Origin: Takakia lepidozioides
Lineage: Eukaryota > Streptophyta > Takakiopsida > Takakiales > Takakiaceae
DNA: 64,000 nucleotides
Reading direction: 5' to 3'
Assembly (NCBI GenBank): GCA_030704615.1
Contig: CM060731.1
Coordinates: forward strand, 55,412,221-55,476,220
Shown: in pieces, positions 1 through 10,120 of the stretch
Numbering within the stretch: position 1 is the first letter of the stretch
Layout: each line of letters begins with the position of its first letter
Position numbers and translations under genes: made by a program
Notes under the pieces: generated by a model
Databases searched by the model: none
What the model was told of the DNA's origin: nothing
What the model saw: the letters and a program-made list of their open reading frames with translations, nothing else

Positions 1-28
1 TGGCAATGGAAACTTCTTTTTGGACAAG

Positions 29-512
29 GGAATGCGGTGCCGCATTTCCGTCCAACACTTCGAAAAGTGTGACATTTCCGACCAACGCGATGGAATGCGT
101 TACCGCATTTCCGTGAGAGGGTCTGCAAATGGACAAATTGCGATGTTCGTTCTGGAAATGCGGCACCGCATTTCCATGTCTGTCATCGACTTTTTTTTGA
201 CAATGGAATGCAGTGCCAATTTTTGCTGATGGGCCTACAGTTCGAACAACGACCATCCCCAATATGGAAATGCGGCACCGCATTTCCAATTCCGCCATCT
301 CGACCTCCTTGTTCGACCTCCTTGTTCGACCTCTGTAAGCGTGTTGGCATCCATGCAATGAGCGGGAGAGGCCAAAACTGGCGTGTGGACAAAGGAAATT
401 TTGGATATGCGGCACCGCATTTCCAATCGGCCGATTACTTTTTACTATGCCAACATTGAAATGGAAAATTTAGTCCCTCCCCTGTTTTGGAAATGCGGTG
501 CCGCATTTCCAA
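29..512. repeat. Scattered copies of the 20-bp core palindrome
   Basis: At least six copies of a perfect or near-perfect palindrome lie near 29, 92, 156, 263, 402 and 488, with a decayed one near 205. The core is GAAATGCGG-NN-CCGCATTTC with TG, CA or TA in the middle. Early spacing is about 63 bp, then irregular. The same palindrome forms the dense arrays at 8.4, 13.8 and 28.1 kb, so this is probably the eroded edge of another array or element. The short open frames here are by-products of the repeat. Confidence 0.85.
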
Positions 513-2696
513 AAGAGGTTTTGTAGTGTGAAAAGAAGGGGCGTGAATCCCCTTCTGTATAATTCTAATTGTGCTTCCCTCCATTCTAAGCGGAGCAAAA
601 GAAAGAAACGTTCTTCTAATTTGTCCAACTGTCGTCACTTGGCTGTGGGTTTCCCTCAGGTCCTTCGTGATCAGAGTTCAAGCAATCCTCATCCACGCCG
701 CAGCGGAAGAGAAGACATGGATGGGGAGTCAAATTGTTGTTCACTCTTGGTTCTACCTTTTACACAACATCCTCTACCTGCAAGTACAGCACCAACTATG
801 CTGCCACGATGTATTCAGTGATGCAATCAGCCCTATGTCAGTGATAAACACTGCCCTTGTGGGCAGTTCCCTTGGTCAGCAACACGTCGGAAGCCCCTTT
901 TTGTAATGAGATCACGGTCTAGGTGGGTGGGCAGCTCAGATCTACCATGAACTGCAGGCCCACTAGTTTGATCATTCAGGGTTCATGTCTTCTTGACCTT
1001 GCCTCTCCATTTGTCCATCCCTCATCAACCCTTTCTCCCTTTTCACTTTTTCTTTCTCTCACACTCTTTTTCCTTCGTGTGTGGATTCCTCACTTTTTCC
1101 ACAACAGCATGGCTATGATGCAATGCAATGCACATCCAGCCAGGCATCGAGTGCATCCATCATTGAAGTCAACCTTGGTTACACAAGACATGATCTGCCC
1201 CTCTGTCAGTCTTTCTCTCTTTCTCTCTCTCCAGTGACTGGTCCTTGCACTATCTTTCCCCAAGTGGATCCTATTTGGCCAAGGTGCTTCACAACCCTTC
1301 TACAGATCTCAAATCACACACCCTGACAGCTCTCTTTTTCTCCTCAACTGCAAACATCAGTCATTCACATGTTGAGAACACTTCTAGAAATCAGATCCAA
1401 ACCCCAAAACAGTATTGACTTTTCTTCCCCATCCACGTCATCCCTTCTCAGTTCTTCAAATCCGTTTCTGACTGACCATCCCTGTTTTCCTCTATCCACC
1501 AAGCTAGTTCTACATTGGCTCCACTGTTTTAACATCCAGGGCTGCCTTGTTTTGCTGGCTGAAGACACTGAAAATAAAGAAAAGGAACACAACAACAGCA
1601 ACCATTCTGACCCTGAGGTGAGATATCCTTGTCCCCTCTCATTGTCGTAATGACAGTGTAACAACAGGTGCATCCATCTCCACCCTATCCTGGTTTGAAT
1701 TCCAGTGTCTTCATTCCATTTTCAAAGGCCTTTTCTACTCCTCACATTTCTGTCCCCTTCAGCAGATACAAGAGACAGTTCCAAAAACTTCACAAAGTCA
1801 TTCCTAAGTGCCCAAAAAGAGAAGCCAACACGCTTAGAACTTATCTGTCTTATACTCGTGTGAAGCGGTGGTTCTGCCTGCCAAGCTGGCACCTCACCAT
1901 CGCTGTCATCAGCCATATTCAACGCTTCTCCTCATCTTGATTCCAGTTCTCATCATGTCATGACGGCTTGCTTCATCAGCTGGCAACATCCTTGTGCTTG
2001 CCAACCTCTACCCTATCCTTCTACATGTGTACTTCTGCCCTAAGGATTGATGTGCTCCTACAACTCTAAGACAGAAGGCAACTACAAGTCTTAATTACAG
2101 ATAACCTGAGTCGCATCCACACCAGCCTGCACTTCTCATTCCCCAACAGCTGTTGTTGCGCTCCATCTCCTCATAACTGTACTCTTCAAGACAATGGCGG
2201 CAGCGGTAGTGCACCGCTCTTAGCACCTGCTCAGTTTTCAAAATTGATTATTACCACGCAGAAAGAGGCACCGCTTCTCTTTGCACAAAATGCCAAGCAG
2301 ATCCCTTAACGTCGCGCTTTAAGGCAAGCTGATTCACATGGCGCAGGTGTAAGTTCCCAAGCCAGCCTGCCTGACAACACTACGGCAGCAGCTGTGAAGA
2401 GTTGCCCGTCGTCTTCCTCCTCGTTTTCCTCAGCTCGAGTTTCTAGGTTAAACATACGCGACGAAAATAATTCATTCCAAGGATGAAAAATGCGCATGTT
2501 ATGACTTAGCCATATTTTGTCCTGGCAGAGCAAGAGCATAGTGTTCCCATGGAATTACCTGTAGGCCTGGGTAATTCCCTCCCGACATTAGTACCAGGCA
2601 CTCCCTTTTTCACCAATGCCGTAATTTGATGCCCAACAAAAATTTCAATGTTACTCCCCTGCATTCACACTACAGTTTCTAGAGTTGCCAAAATTT
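513..2696. other. No recognisable gene
   Basis: No open frame here resembles a known protein and no paired splice sites with coding character were seen. About 960-1340 is strongly pyrimidine-rich on the plus strand (CT and TTTC runs). It may be intergenic or intronic host DNA. Confidence 0.5.
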
Positions 2697-2719
2697 TGGA
2701 AATGCGGTGCCCCATTTCT
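2697..2719. repeat. Single palindrome beyond the 3' end of the minus-strand gene
   Basis: An isolated copy of the palindrome with one arm mutated (GCCCCATTTC) lies about 140 bp beyond the stop codon of the minus-strand gene. With the isolated copy near 18,424 it brackets the two-gene unit. No terminal inverted repeat or target duplication was recognised around either copy. Confidence 0.75.
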
Positions 2720-2855
2720 GATTTTGGGAGCGTCGTGGTTTGGGCGATTGTGTGGCTGGAATGCACACTGGAGAGGGGTCACGAATGTCGGGGAGAATTT
2801 CCTTTATATACTCTGGAAGAGAATTTACATTTACAGAGACTTCATTAAAATTCTA

Positions 2856-3318
2856 TTAATCTTGAAAATCATCCGAATCCTCATCATGTTCTAGACTGTC
2901 CTGCTCCGCCTCCACCCCCTCATTGCATTTCTCATCTCCAGCGGACTGCTCGTTGGCCAGGCTTTCGAAAATCCCATCTTCCCCTTGCGGAACTGTCCAT
3001 CTCACCTCCGTTGGTTCCTCCCTGTCTGCGTCGCTCTCATCCGCTGAATCACATATGTACTTTCGTACCCGTCTACCTGTCTGAGCTGCTGCCAACTCTT
3101 TACTTATCCTTTTGTCCTCCCTAGCCCTCTCCAAAATCTGCTCTACTTTACTGGGATTCTCACTTCTTCTAATCGCTGTATTTGCGAGTTTAGCTGCATA
3201 ACTAGGAAGAGAGTAGTCCCTCACCGGGCTCGTCATGAAGTCGGCCCTCGCAAAGAACGGGACATTCTTCCTGGCAGGAAGTGTAGGCCCTACATATTTC
3301 GACCCAGACCCTGCAATC
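2856..3318 (-). CDS. Last exon, acidic C-terminal tail
   Basis: The exon follows acceptor CATGTGCAG and joins the previous exon in phase 2 with the frame preserved. It has a basic first half (GRRVRKYICDSADES) and a strongly acidic end (DSLEHDEDSDDFQD), stopping at TAA 2,856. No domain was recognised. Confidence 0.65.
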
Positions 3319-6300
3319 CTGCACATGACAATCATCAACGAGACTAATGAGAACCACAGTCCGGAAATTCGTTTGACAAAAATGACCCAGAAGGCTTTGC
3401 AAACTTACAATGTTTGCACTCACTCGTATTCCGGGTTCTCCTCCGCATCAATGTCCACTGTGTCTTCCTCGGACTCCGACGAATCCGAGGAGACTTCCGC
3501 TCTGTTGGGAGCCTTAACATTCCGTTGCAGCCCTTCTAGATGGGATCCCCACACGGATGAATCCTCCTCGTAGGCAAAGAGGTGCCGGTCGAAAACCGCC
3601 CAGCCCACATTGAGGCACCTGTTACAATGCCATCCACACATTACAACATGGCGCTTCAGATGTTGCGAACTACATCCTAACGAGAATTTGCAGAACATCA
3701 TAGATCAAGATTCTGCATACCTGTCCCACAGATGAGGTCGAGCACTGTGCCCTCCATGTCTGTGCATGTCTCCATAATTGTCTGAATGAAGGCAGGGCTC
3801 CGAGTCCGTGAGTACCGCATGGGTTCCGTTGAAGTGAGGCTATGAGGGAGAAGTTCCTTGGGAACGTTGTTGAACAGAAGTCGTAATCGAGGGGGTCGCA
3901 GTTCGGGTCAACCTTTCCTCCCTCCTTCCGGAAAGCAAAGGTGGAGTTCTTCTTCACAAAGCAGTATGCATCGAACTGCTTCGTCTGCATACACAGGGGG
4001 GAACGATTAGAAACCGAATGCGGCACCGCATTTGAAAACACCCAAGCAAATGAATGGACGAGTGCTAGTGTCGTAATCACCTTCTTCCCTTCCGACCGAA
4101 GGCCCAGTGTGTTGATGCACATCCACTTCTTTTTCAGAATCGGGACGGCGCTCTTGCGGGTCCACTTTGCAATTCCTGTCTGAGTGTTTTTCCTCTGCTC
4201 GCCAGGACAACCACACAGCCTCTGTCGTCCAACACCATGCGGGCAAGCCCGAATCCTTTCTTCCAAAAGTCCTCCGAGTACCTGTTCCAAGATGGCAAAG
4301 CTTGCAGTCCTTCCACAGGCTCTCCGTCCGGAATATCCAAGATGATCATATCGCAAGACCACTCGGTGGCATTTCCGCCCCTCCTACAATCCTTGTCTGC
4401 ACACACGCTCTCAAAGAACGAGACCATATTCTGAAATCCTGGGGTGTCGGAAGGCTCTTCGGCAGTCGCCTTCTTCAGTGCTCTGCCCTTCAGACCCTCC
4501 ATGGTCTTCATGTATGCCAGCTTGGCTGCCCGTCCATCCAAAGCCGCCAAGAAACTCTCATTTACACACTGGACTACTGTTTCGGGAGCCACTTTCGGCC
4601 TCTTCATTTCCACCGGCTCGAAAGGGTGCCCCCCTGGGGGGTTGAAGAGTGCCTTCTTTGCCGAGCCAGTTCTCGTGCCTCTCGTGACAATGGTGGGCAC
4701 AGGGGAGGCAGCCTGCGTTTGGGGGGTAGGCTGGTTGCAAAGTCTCCATCGGAGTCCTCTTCCTCACCCTCTTCCTGAACAGGCTGTTTCTGCTTCTTCG
4801 TTTTGGCGGGTGTCACAACAGCTGCTCCTTGTTGGCGAGTCCTCTTCTTCGACCCCTTCTGTTGGGCCTGCACAGCTGCATCCACCGTCTTTTGTGCCAT
4901 CTCAGCTGCCTTTCTGGATTCTTCCAGAGCAGCAGATTCCTTTGCCGACTTTGGCCCAGCAGGGACACGTCTTTCCTTCTCTTCTCTTCTGCCAAGGCGT
5001 GCAGATCCTTCTCAGACTCGTCAACAATACCGCCAGACATATCCAGGTACCAGGGGCATCCAACGAGATGCGCGGGATGCCATTGTTTTTGCATCTTGGG
5101 TGTGTAGACACAGCTTGGGCCCGCCACGGTCCAAGCCATGAAGAACGGGGGCTCTTGAGCCAGGGCCCCTGTCTGAAGGAGCACGTATTTCATATACCTG
5201 CAAGGCAGTCAGCATGCGTGAGCATAAGATTGGACGAACCTACTCGCAGAGTGCCACCGAAAACATAAAATGCGAATGCCGTGCCGCATTTCCAAGACAA
5301 ACCTCATAACCAGGCTTCGCATACAAGGGCAGCTGTGCTTCACATGTAAACAATTTGCATTGCAGCTTTCCCCGCTCCCTCCTGATGTGTAAACTCCACG
5401 CTCCTTCTTGTTGTCTGTAGCTCTCTGGCAAAAAGGTTGTCCTTGTACGCACATCTGAAACGTGTCACGTAGTCTTCCAATGTCTGTGTTCCATCCCATT
5501 TGACGTACAAGCCGAACGAATTTGTGTGCATTACGACTTGCTCCTTCGCATTCGACATTACCTGCGATTCCCAAATGCATTGTCACGTAGCAGTTCAGGG
5601 AATTCATTTCAGAAAAGCAAATCTGGGGAAGTACCTTGAATTACCTGGAACCACCAAGTCATGCGGTTGAGCCACACATCCATTGCAGGGTCGGAAACTT
5701 CAAGTGGAAAAGACCACATTGTCCTTATGCTCTCGGATGCATTCCAGATCGACAGCCACCGTGTCTGCCATTTCCGATCCAATGTCAGGAGCTGGAAGAG
5801 AGTGGCTATTGCTAGGAAGGAACTTCAGTGCATTGAAACCTCACCTTCTCTTTCGCCTCAAACATGCCGTTGAGAGGTGATGCAGTTTCTCCAATTGCAT
5901 GGTCGGCTGCATGGCCCGAGAATAGTGTTTTGCAATCTCGGGATGAAGTCCTTTCCAAGTGCCGGATCTGCAATTGCCACCAGCTTCACAAGCTTTGACT
6001 TGTATTTGGTTCTGGACTTGACCCCGGCTTCCTTCAAGTGCTCAGTCAATGACTGCAACGTTTTGACCTGCCCCTCACTTTCCATGAAGAAGCGTTGGCA
6101 TGGGCCAAATCCAGCTTGATGTTTGACTGCCAACAAAAACATGCAGAAGCGTTACATTCGATTCATGTGGAAAGATTACTGAAATTTCAATCTGAGGATG
6201 AGCAGAGGGAAATCGGAGGACGACTTACTTCGTATATCACCTCCACCATTCCATCCATAGTGAGACGATACCATGTCCGGTCAGTTTTTGCCACGGCTTT

Positions 6301-8049
6301 CTGAATGAGCTCGGCTCCAGCATTTCCGCGAACATGTGCGGATCAGTGAGACTAGTTTTCCTCACCCTGTACAGCATATGTGCCATGTGGGTATGCACGT
6401 ACGCATTTTCAGTGACCCTGCAAGGCACACTCTCCAGTTCAGTCCACGAAGCACGGAAACAAAACAGATGGAAACCGAAATGCGGCACCGCATTTCGAAC
6501 GTGCTAGAGAGGGTATGAGTATCTTACAAGTTGAGGTCCGCCATGGCATTCTTGAGCAGGGAGGAGTCTGCCGCCTTCACCTTGAGGATGACACACTCCC
6601 ACCATGTAATGCCAGCCAATGTGCTTGGCATGGTTCTGCTTGATGTACTCCTACCAGGCAAGAAGTCGGTGATTCCCGTCCCACACAAAGAACATTTTAC
6701 CCGACATATGGCCGAAGTCTGGATCACCTTCAGCGTCGCCTCAAATTCGTTGTTGCGAGTGTGCCAGTGGGTATCCCACGTTGACAATTCATCGCAGTGG
6801 GTCCACGGGTTTCGCCGTCCTCATTCTCAATGGAAACGTAAAACGCTGCCGATCCCAGACGGTACCCTTATCGAAATGTGAACTTGAGCTTATCACATCT
6901 CCGGGAAGGGCCTGCCTGATGATGGGAAGGAGACCATGCGACAGAGTGGGATTCGAAGAGTCCGCTGGAATACCCTGCTGCCCAGAACTCTGCCAATGCT
7001 ACTGTGTGTCTCCTCCAACATTTTATCCGCTGCACTTTTGAAATCCTCCGGAGACATGTCTGTAGGTGCCGGTAGTGGCTGAGCAGCTGGAGCATCCTCA
7101 ACTGGAGCTGCACTCTGGGGCCTGTTTGCGGGCAATTCTGCCATTGCAGAGGCCTCCTCCGGCCTGCTTGCTCATCGGTGGTGAGTCTGCTGCGTGCGAA
7201 CGTTGAGCGGCAGCACCCTCCTCGGTACCAAATCGACAGAAACGGTCGATCCCATTGCCTTCGCTAGCAGCAGAGACGGCCCCAATCTGCAGGCGGGAAA
7301 TCCTCCAGGAACTGAGCTTCAGCTCGTGGAAGCGGTTTTGCGGAAGATTGTTCGGCCGTCGCCCTGATTGCCTTCTTCTGCTCCTCATCCTTGCAGGTGA
7401 AGGTGTCTGCTGCAATTGAATCTGTCTTTTTACCCTGCTGCTTCATTCGCGTTGGTGGGGGTGAAACGGCCTGAGCCGGTTCAGAAGCCAGTAGAGGGAC
7501 GGGCTGCTTCTTCTTCGACTTTGCTGGAGAAGGGTCCGACCCCTGCTGGCGATTCTCCATGACCGAAGAACGCGAGTCGATCTCTGGGGCTTTGAACTTG
7601 CCCTTCGAAGCCGCGTCTTTGAAACGCCACAGGGCTAGGCCGGCAGGAATACCCGCGCTCGGGGATCGGGTGGGTGTACGTGCTGCAGCTAGCTCCTCGG
7701 ACTCTTCCTGCGGCTCTTCGGATTCCTGCGATCCCTCCAGCACGTCCACCTTTCCTTTTAGGAATGCAAACATGTTCTGCATTCAAGTCTCCTAGCATTC
7801 AGTCTAAGAATTACAGAAGCAAAATGGGGGGTTCGGTGCTCGATCAGCTGCGCGTAGCCGATCGCATGGAGCTCTCACTGGTGGCTTGGGTTGCCTGAGT
7901 GGCCTGCTGCCGGAGATGGCAATCTCCTCCTGTAGACGCATCTGCTTCCTCCCCTTCGGCATTGGCCTACGTCCGAAGCATAATTTTCGGAGCTTGCGAC
8001 GAGGTCTCCTGTCTGGTGCACGAACTCCCCCCCTCTTAGGTTCGAGCAT
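2856..8049 (-). CDS. Multi-exon gene: ParB-like segment plus amino-methyltransferase-like domain (copy A, frame-broken)
   Basis: About ten exons read from ATG 8,049 to TAA 2,856. Introns with visible GT-AG ends are 6846-6896, 6418-6527, 6127-6228, 5792-5844, 5198-5310 (weak donor), 3985-4041, 3677-3720 and 3319-3423. In order the product has a basic N-terminus, a Pro/Ala-rich stretch, a segment with DGNHRLLAW typical of ParB-like domains, a middle region of unknown fold, a Lys-rich linker, methyltransferase motif IV (DIPDGEP), then motif I (VLDLICGTG) and an acidic tail. Motif IV before motif I is the permuted order of beta-class amino-methyltransferases; ParB-methyltransferase fusions are known in bacteria and phages. 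Several one-base frame breaks prevent one continuous reading; sequencing error and decay are both possible. It diverges from a transposase gene across a palindrome array. The exon structure is well supported; the function is inferred. Confidence 0.6.
3424..3984 (-). CDS. Exons with methyltransferase motif I (permuted position)
   Basis: Exon 3721-3984 begins TKQFDAYCFVKK and ends in VLDLICGTG; exon 3424-3676 continues CSSQHLKRHVVMCG. They join across a 44-bp intron (3677-3720, GTATGCAG to GTTAG) that splits a Gly codon in phase 1. The pattern VLDxxxGTG followed by a helix and a short basic turn is the AdoMet-binding motif I, C-terminal to motif IV as in beta-class enzymes. One frame shift lies near 3,800-3,830. 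The second exon ends in an acidic Ser/Glu stretch (SSDSSESEEDTVDIDAEE). Confidence 0.6.
3985..4041 (-). other. 57-bp intron carrying the palindrome
   Basis: The intron runs from GTGTTT to TATGCAG, is 57 bp long, phase 0, and free of stop codons, so retaining it would add 19 residues without a frameshift. A palindrome copy (about 4,016-4,035) fills over a third of it and begins within ten bases of the 5' splice site. It would form a strong hairpin in the pre-mRNA. Confidence 0.7.
4042..5197 (-). CDS. Long exon: basic linker and methyltransferase motif IV
   Basis: It starts after acceptor TTGCAG at 5,198-5,203 and ends at donor TGG-GTGTTT (4,041). It reads YMKYVLLQTGALAQEPPFF, a charged helix (EKDLHALAEEKRRKD), a Lys/Gln-rich linker (KGSKKRTRQQG, KTKKQKQP) that looks like a nuclear signal, then CDMIILDIPDGEP and GCVVVLAS. 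The last two match motif IV (D-P-P-Y/W type) and the following strand of amino-methyltransferases; here the motif is D-I-P-D. Three frame shifts lie inside. The odd motif could mean altered chemistry or loss of activity. Confidence 0.55.
5198..5310 (-). other. 113-bp intron carrying the palindrome
   Basis: The acceptor CTGCCTTGCAG is good and the donor GTTATGAG is weak. A palindrome with an extra AATGC arm lies at about 5,274-5,293, some 17 bases from the donor. This is the second of three palindrome-bearing introns in the gene. Confidence 0.55.
5311..5608 (-). CDS. Exon of the same gene, function unknown
   Basis: An open stretch reads through TNSFGLYVKWDGTQ and LEDYVTRFRCAYKDN. A frame change is needed near 5,400, and the donor at 5,310 (CTG-GTTATG) is weak, so the borders are approximate. 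It precedes the intron that carries a palindrome at about 5,274-5,293. Confidence 0.4.
5645..6417 (-). CDS. Middle exons of the ParB/methyltransferase-like gene, fold unknown
   Basis: Three exons are defined by clean splice sites: 6229-6417 (acceptor TTGCAG, donor GTAAGTCG), 5845-6126 (acceptor TTGGCAG, donor GTGAGG) and 5645-5791 (acceptor CTTCCAG, donor GTAATTC). The last is exactly 49 codons with phase 0 at both ends and is Trp-rich (DRKWQTRWLSIW, NRMTWWFQ). The first contains TWYRLTMDGMVEVIYE. The phase match between 5845-6126 and 5645-5791 supports the model. No known domain was recognised. Confidence 0.55.
6418..6527 (-). other. 110-bp intron carrying the palindrome
   Basis: Donor GTAAGAT and acceptor GCCTTGCAG are both good. 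A perfect core palindrome (CA/TG centre) lies at 6,477-6,496, about 31 bases from the donor, with flanks CG...CG that extend the dyad by one base pair each side. Confidence 0.75.
6528..6845 (-). CDS. Exon with ParB-like motif
   Basis: The exon is bounded by a 51-bp intron upstream (acceptor at 6,846) and the donor GTAAGAT at 6,527. It holds FYVSIENEDGETRG, then MFFVWDGNHRLLAW, then LLKNAMADLN. The DGNHRL.A pattern matches the conserved loop of ParB/sulfiredoxin-fold proteins (DGxHR.xA), where it contacts a nucleotide. Two or three one-base shifts are needed to read these pieces as one chain. ParB-like domains bind CTP or act as nucleases or DNA binders in different families; which applies here cannot be told. 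Confidence 0.5.
6897..8049 (-). CDS. N-terminal exons of the ParB/methyltransferase-like gene (copy A)
   Basis: The chosen start, ATG at 8,049, begins MLEPKRGGVRAP followed by a very basic stretch (GRRPMPKGRKQ). It is kept in copies B (ATG near 13,436) and C (near 27,823), which is why it is preferred. A later segment (7,264-7,782) is rich in Glu, Ser and Pro (GSQESEEPQEES) and also kept in all copies; it looks disordered. The last part (to 6,897) has a short predicted helix (SPEDFKSAADKMLEE). The splice sites between the first two pieces were not resolved. The basic stretch could be a nuclear signal or DNA contact; no named domain was recognised. Confidence 0.5.
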
Positions 8050-8396
8050 AAGAAGAACAGAGACAGGGAAAAGGGCAAGAGTGCAGATGGAAAGGGGCGC
8101 GAGAGGGGTGACTGAGGAGACACGACAAAAGTAGATGAAACGGCGGCGATGCACCACTTGGGCTCGAAAGGGTTGGACGAAAGTGTCTCCTCGTGGAGTT
8201 TGCGTCATTACGAAATTCGAATCGTTCAGGGTACGCCCTTGCCGTCAGAAAAACAAACATCATTATCCAACGGTCAGGCCGCGCCGCCCTATGCCACTTC
8301 AGTCATATAGAGTGCAGACATGTACCGCAGTTCCGTGCTCCACGTGTTCACATTTCAAGGCATTTCCGTCCCAGCGGCGTCTGATGAGTTGGAGTG
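8050..8396. promoter_or_regulatory. Region between the minus-strand gene and array A
   Basis: About 350 bp separate the ATG at 8,049 from the first palindrome. The stretch is kept in copies B (13,437-13,794) and C (27,824-28,146), so it probably holds the 5' UTR and promoter of the minus-strand gene. No TATA box was recognised. Confidence 0.4.
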
Positions 8397-10120
8397 AAAA
8401 TGCGAATGCGGCCGCCGCATTTCCGTTAAGTACCATCACGAAGCTACAACATCCGTACTTGTTGGAGAAAAGGATGCGGCACCGCTTTCCGTTCCACCTT
8501 CACATACCTTAGTTGTTGAACGGAAATACGGTTGCCGCATTTCCGTCCCAGCTCCATGTATGAGATACAAAAGGAAATGCGTCGCCGCATTTCCGTTCTG
8601 GAATGTCGAAAGGTGCGATTCGGACAGAAATGCGGCACAACATTTCAATTCCCGTGGTTCATGATTTTCAATCTGAATGGAATTGCAGTCCGCATTTCGT
8701 TCCCCCTTCACATACCTTAGTTGTTGAACGGAAATAGGGTGCCGCATTTCCGTCCCACAGCTCCATATGTGAGATACAAAAGGGAAATGCGGCGCCGCAT
8801 TTCCGTTCTGGATGTCGAAAGGTGCGATTCGGACGGAAATGCGGCACAACATTTCAGTTCCCGTGGTTCAGATTTTCATTTGAACGGAAATACGGTACCG
8901 CACTTCCGTTCCCCCTAACATACCTTAGTGATGAACGGAATGCCGTGCTACATTTCCGTTCGGGAAAGTATAGAGGTCTCACCTGAACAGAAATGCGGTG
9001 CCGCATTCCGGTCTGGAAAGTTTGAAGGTCTACACTGGATGGAAATGCGGCACCACATTTCCGTCCCACAGCTCCAGGCCTCATATACAAAACGGAAATG
9101 CGGCGCCGCATTTCCGTTCTAGATGTCGGAAGGTGCGACTCGGACGGAAATGCGGTGACGTATTCCGTTCTAGAATGTCGGAAGGTGCGACTCGGACGGA
9201 ATGCGGTGCCGCATTTCTGTTCCGTTATTCACGATTTTCAGTTCAGAAAACGGAAATGCGGTAGCACATTTCCGTCTGTAGAGTATTAAGGTCTGACCCA
9301 GGCGGAAATGCGGTGCCGCATTTTTGTTCCACAGCTCATGCCTCACATACAAAACGGAAATGCGGCGCCGCATTTCCGTTTTGGAATGTCGGAAGGTGCG
9401 ACTCCGACGAAATGCGGTACCGCATTTCAGTTCCGATGGTTCACGATTTTCAGTCAGAACGGAAATGCAGTACCGCATTTCCGTTCTGGATAGTATGAAT
9501 GTCTCAAGCGTCGGAATTGCGCTGTCTCAAGGCGGTCGGAATTGCACTCGGCTCCATGCATCAGATACAAAATGGAAATGCGGCGCCGCATTTCCGTTCT
9601 GGGAATGTCGGAAAGTGCGACTCGGACGGAAAGGCGGTGCCGCATTTCTGTTCCGGTGTTCATAATCGCATTTCCGTTCCACCTTCACATACCGTGCTTG
9701 TGGATGGAAACGCGTTACCGCATTTCCGTTCTGGAGAGTATGAAATGTCTTGTGAGGACGGAATGTGGTGCAGCATTTCTATCCCTCAGCTCCATGCGTC
9801 AGATATAAACGGAAATGTTGCGCCGTATTGGTTCTGGTATGTCGGAAGGTGCGACTGTGACGAAAATGCGGTGCCGCATTTCTGTTCCCGTTGTTCATAA
9901 TTCTCAACCAAAACGGAAATGCGGTACTGAACGGAAATGCGGTACCGCATTTCCGTACCACCTTCACATACCGTGCTTGCTGGATGGAAATGCGTTACCA
10001 CATTTCCGTTCTGGAGAGTATAAAGGTTTCCCCCGGACGGAAACTCGGTGCCGCATTTCCGTCGCTCTGGTGCAGGACCAGATGCAATACGGAAATGCGG
10101 CGCCGTATTTCCGTCCACCA
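8397..10120. repeat. Palindrome array A (about 30 units, 52-53 bp period)
   Basis: Core palindromes with flanking ACG...CGT recur every 52-53 bp. The centre is CG, TG, CA or TA, and the spacers of about 27 bp belong to a few recurring kinds (for example those starting TTCTGGAATGTCGG, TTCCCGTTGTTC, TTCCACCTTCACAT, TTCTGGAGAGTATG). It lies between two divergent genes. Compared with array B, single-base losses are frequent, which suggests poorly polished sequence. The long open frames through it are repeat by-products. Confidence 0.9.

Noticed and set aside
4444-5268. 274-codon open frame on the plus strand
   Set aside because: It is the antisense shadow of the methyltransferase-like exon, which has splice sites, motifs and matching phases.
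8397-10120. CRISPR-like look of the arrays (palindromic repeats of about 26 bp with spacers of about 27 bp)
   Set aside because: The spacers fall into a few recurring kinds rather than being unique, no cas-like gene is near, and the context is a eukaryotic genome with introns.
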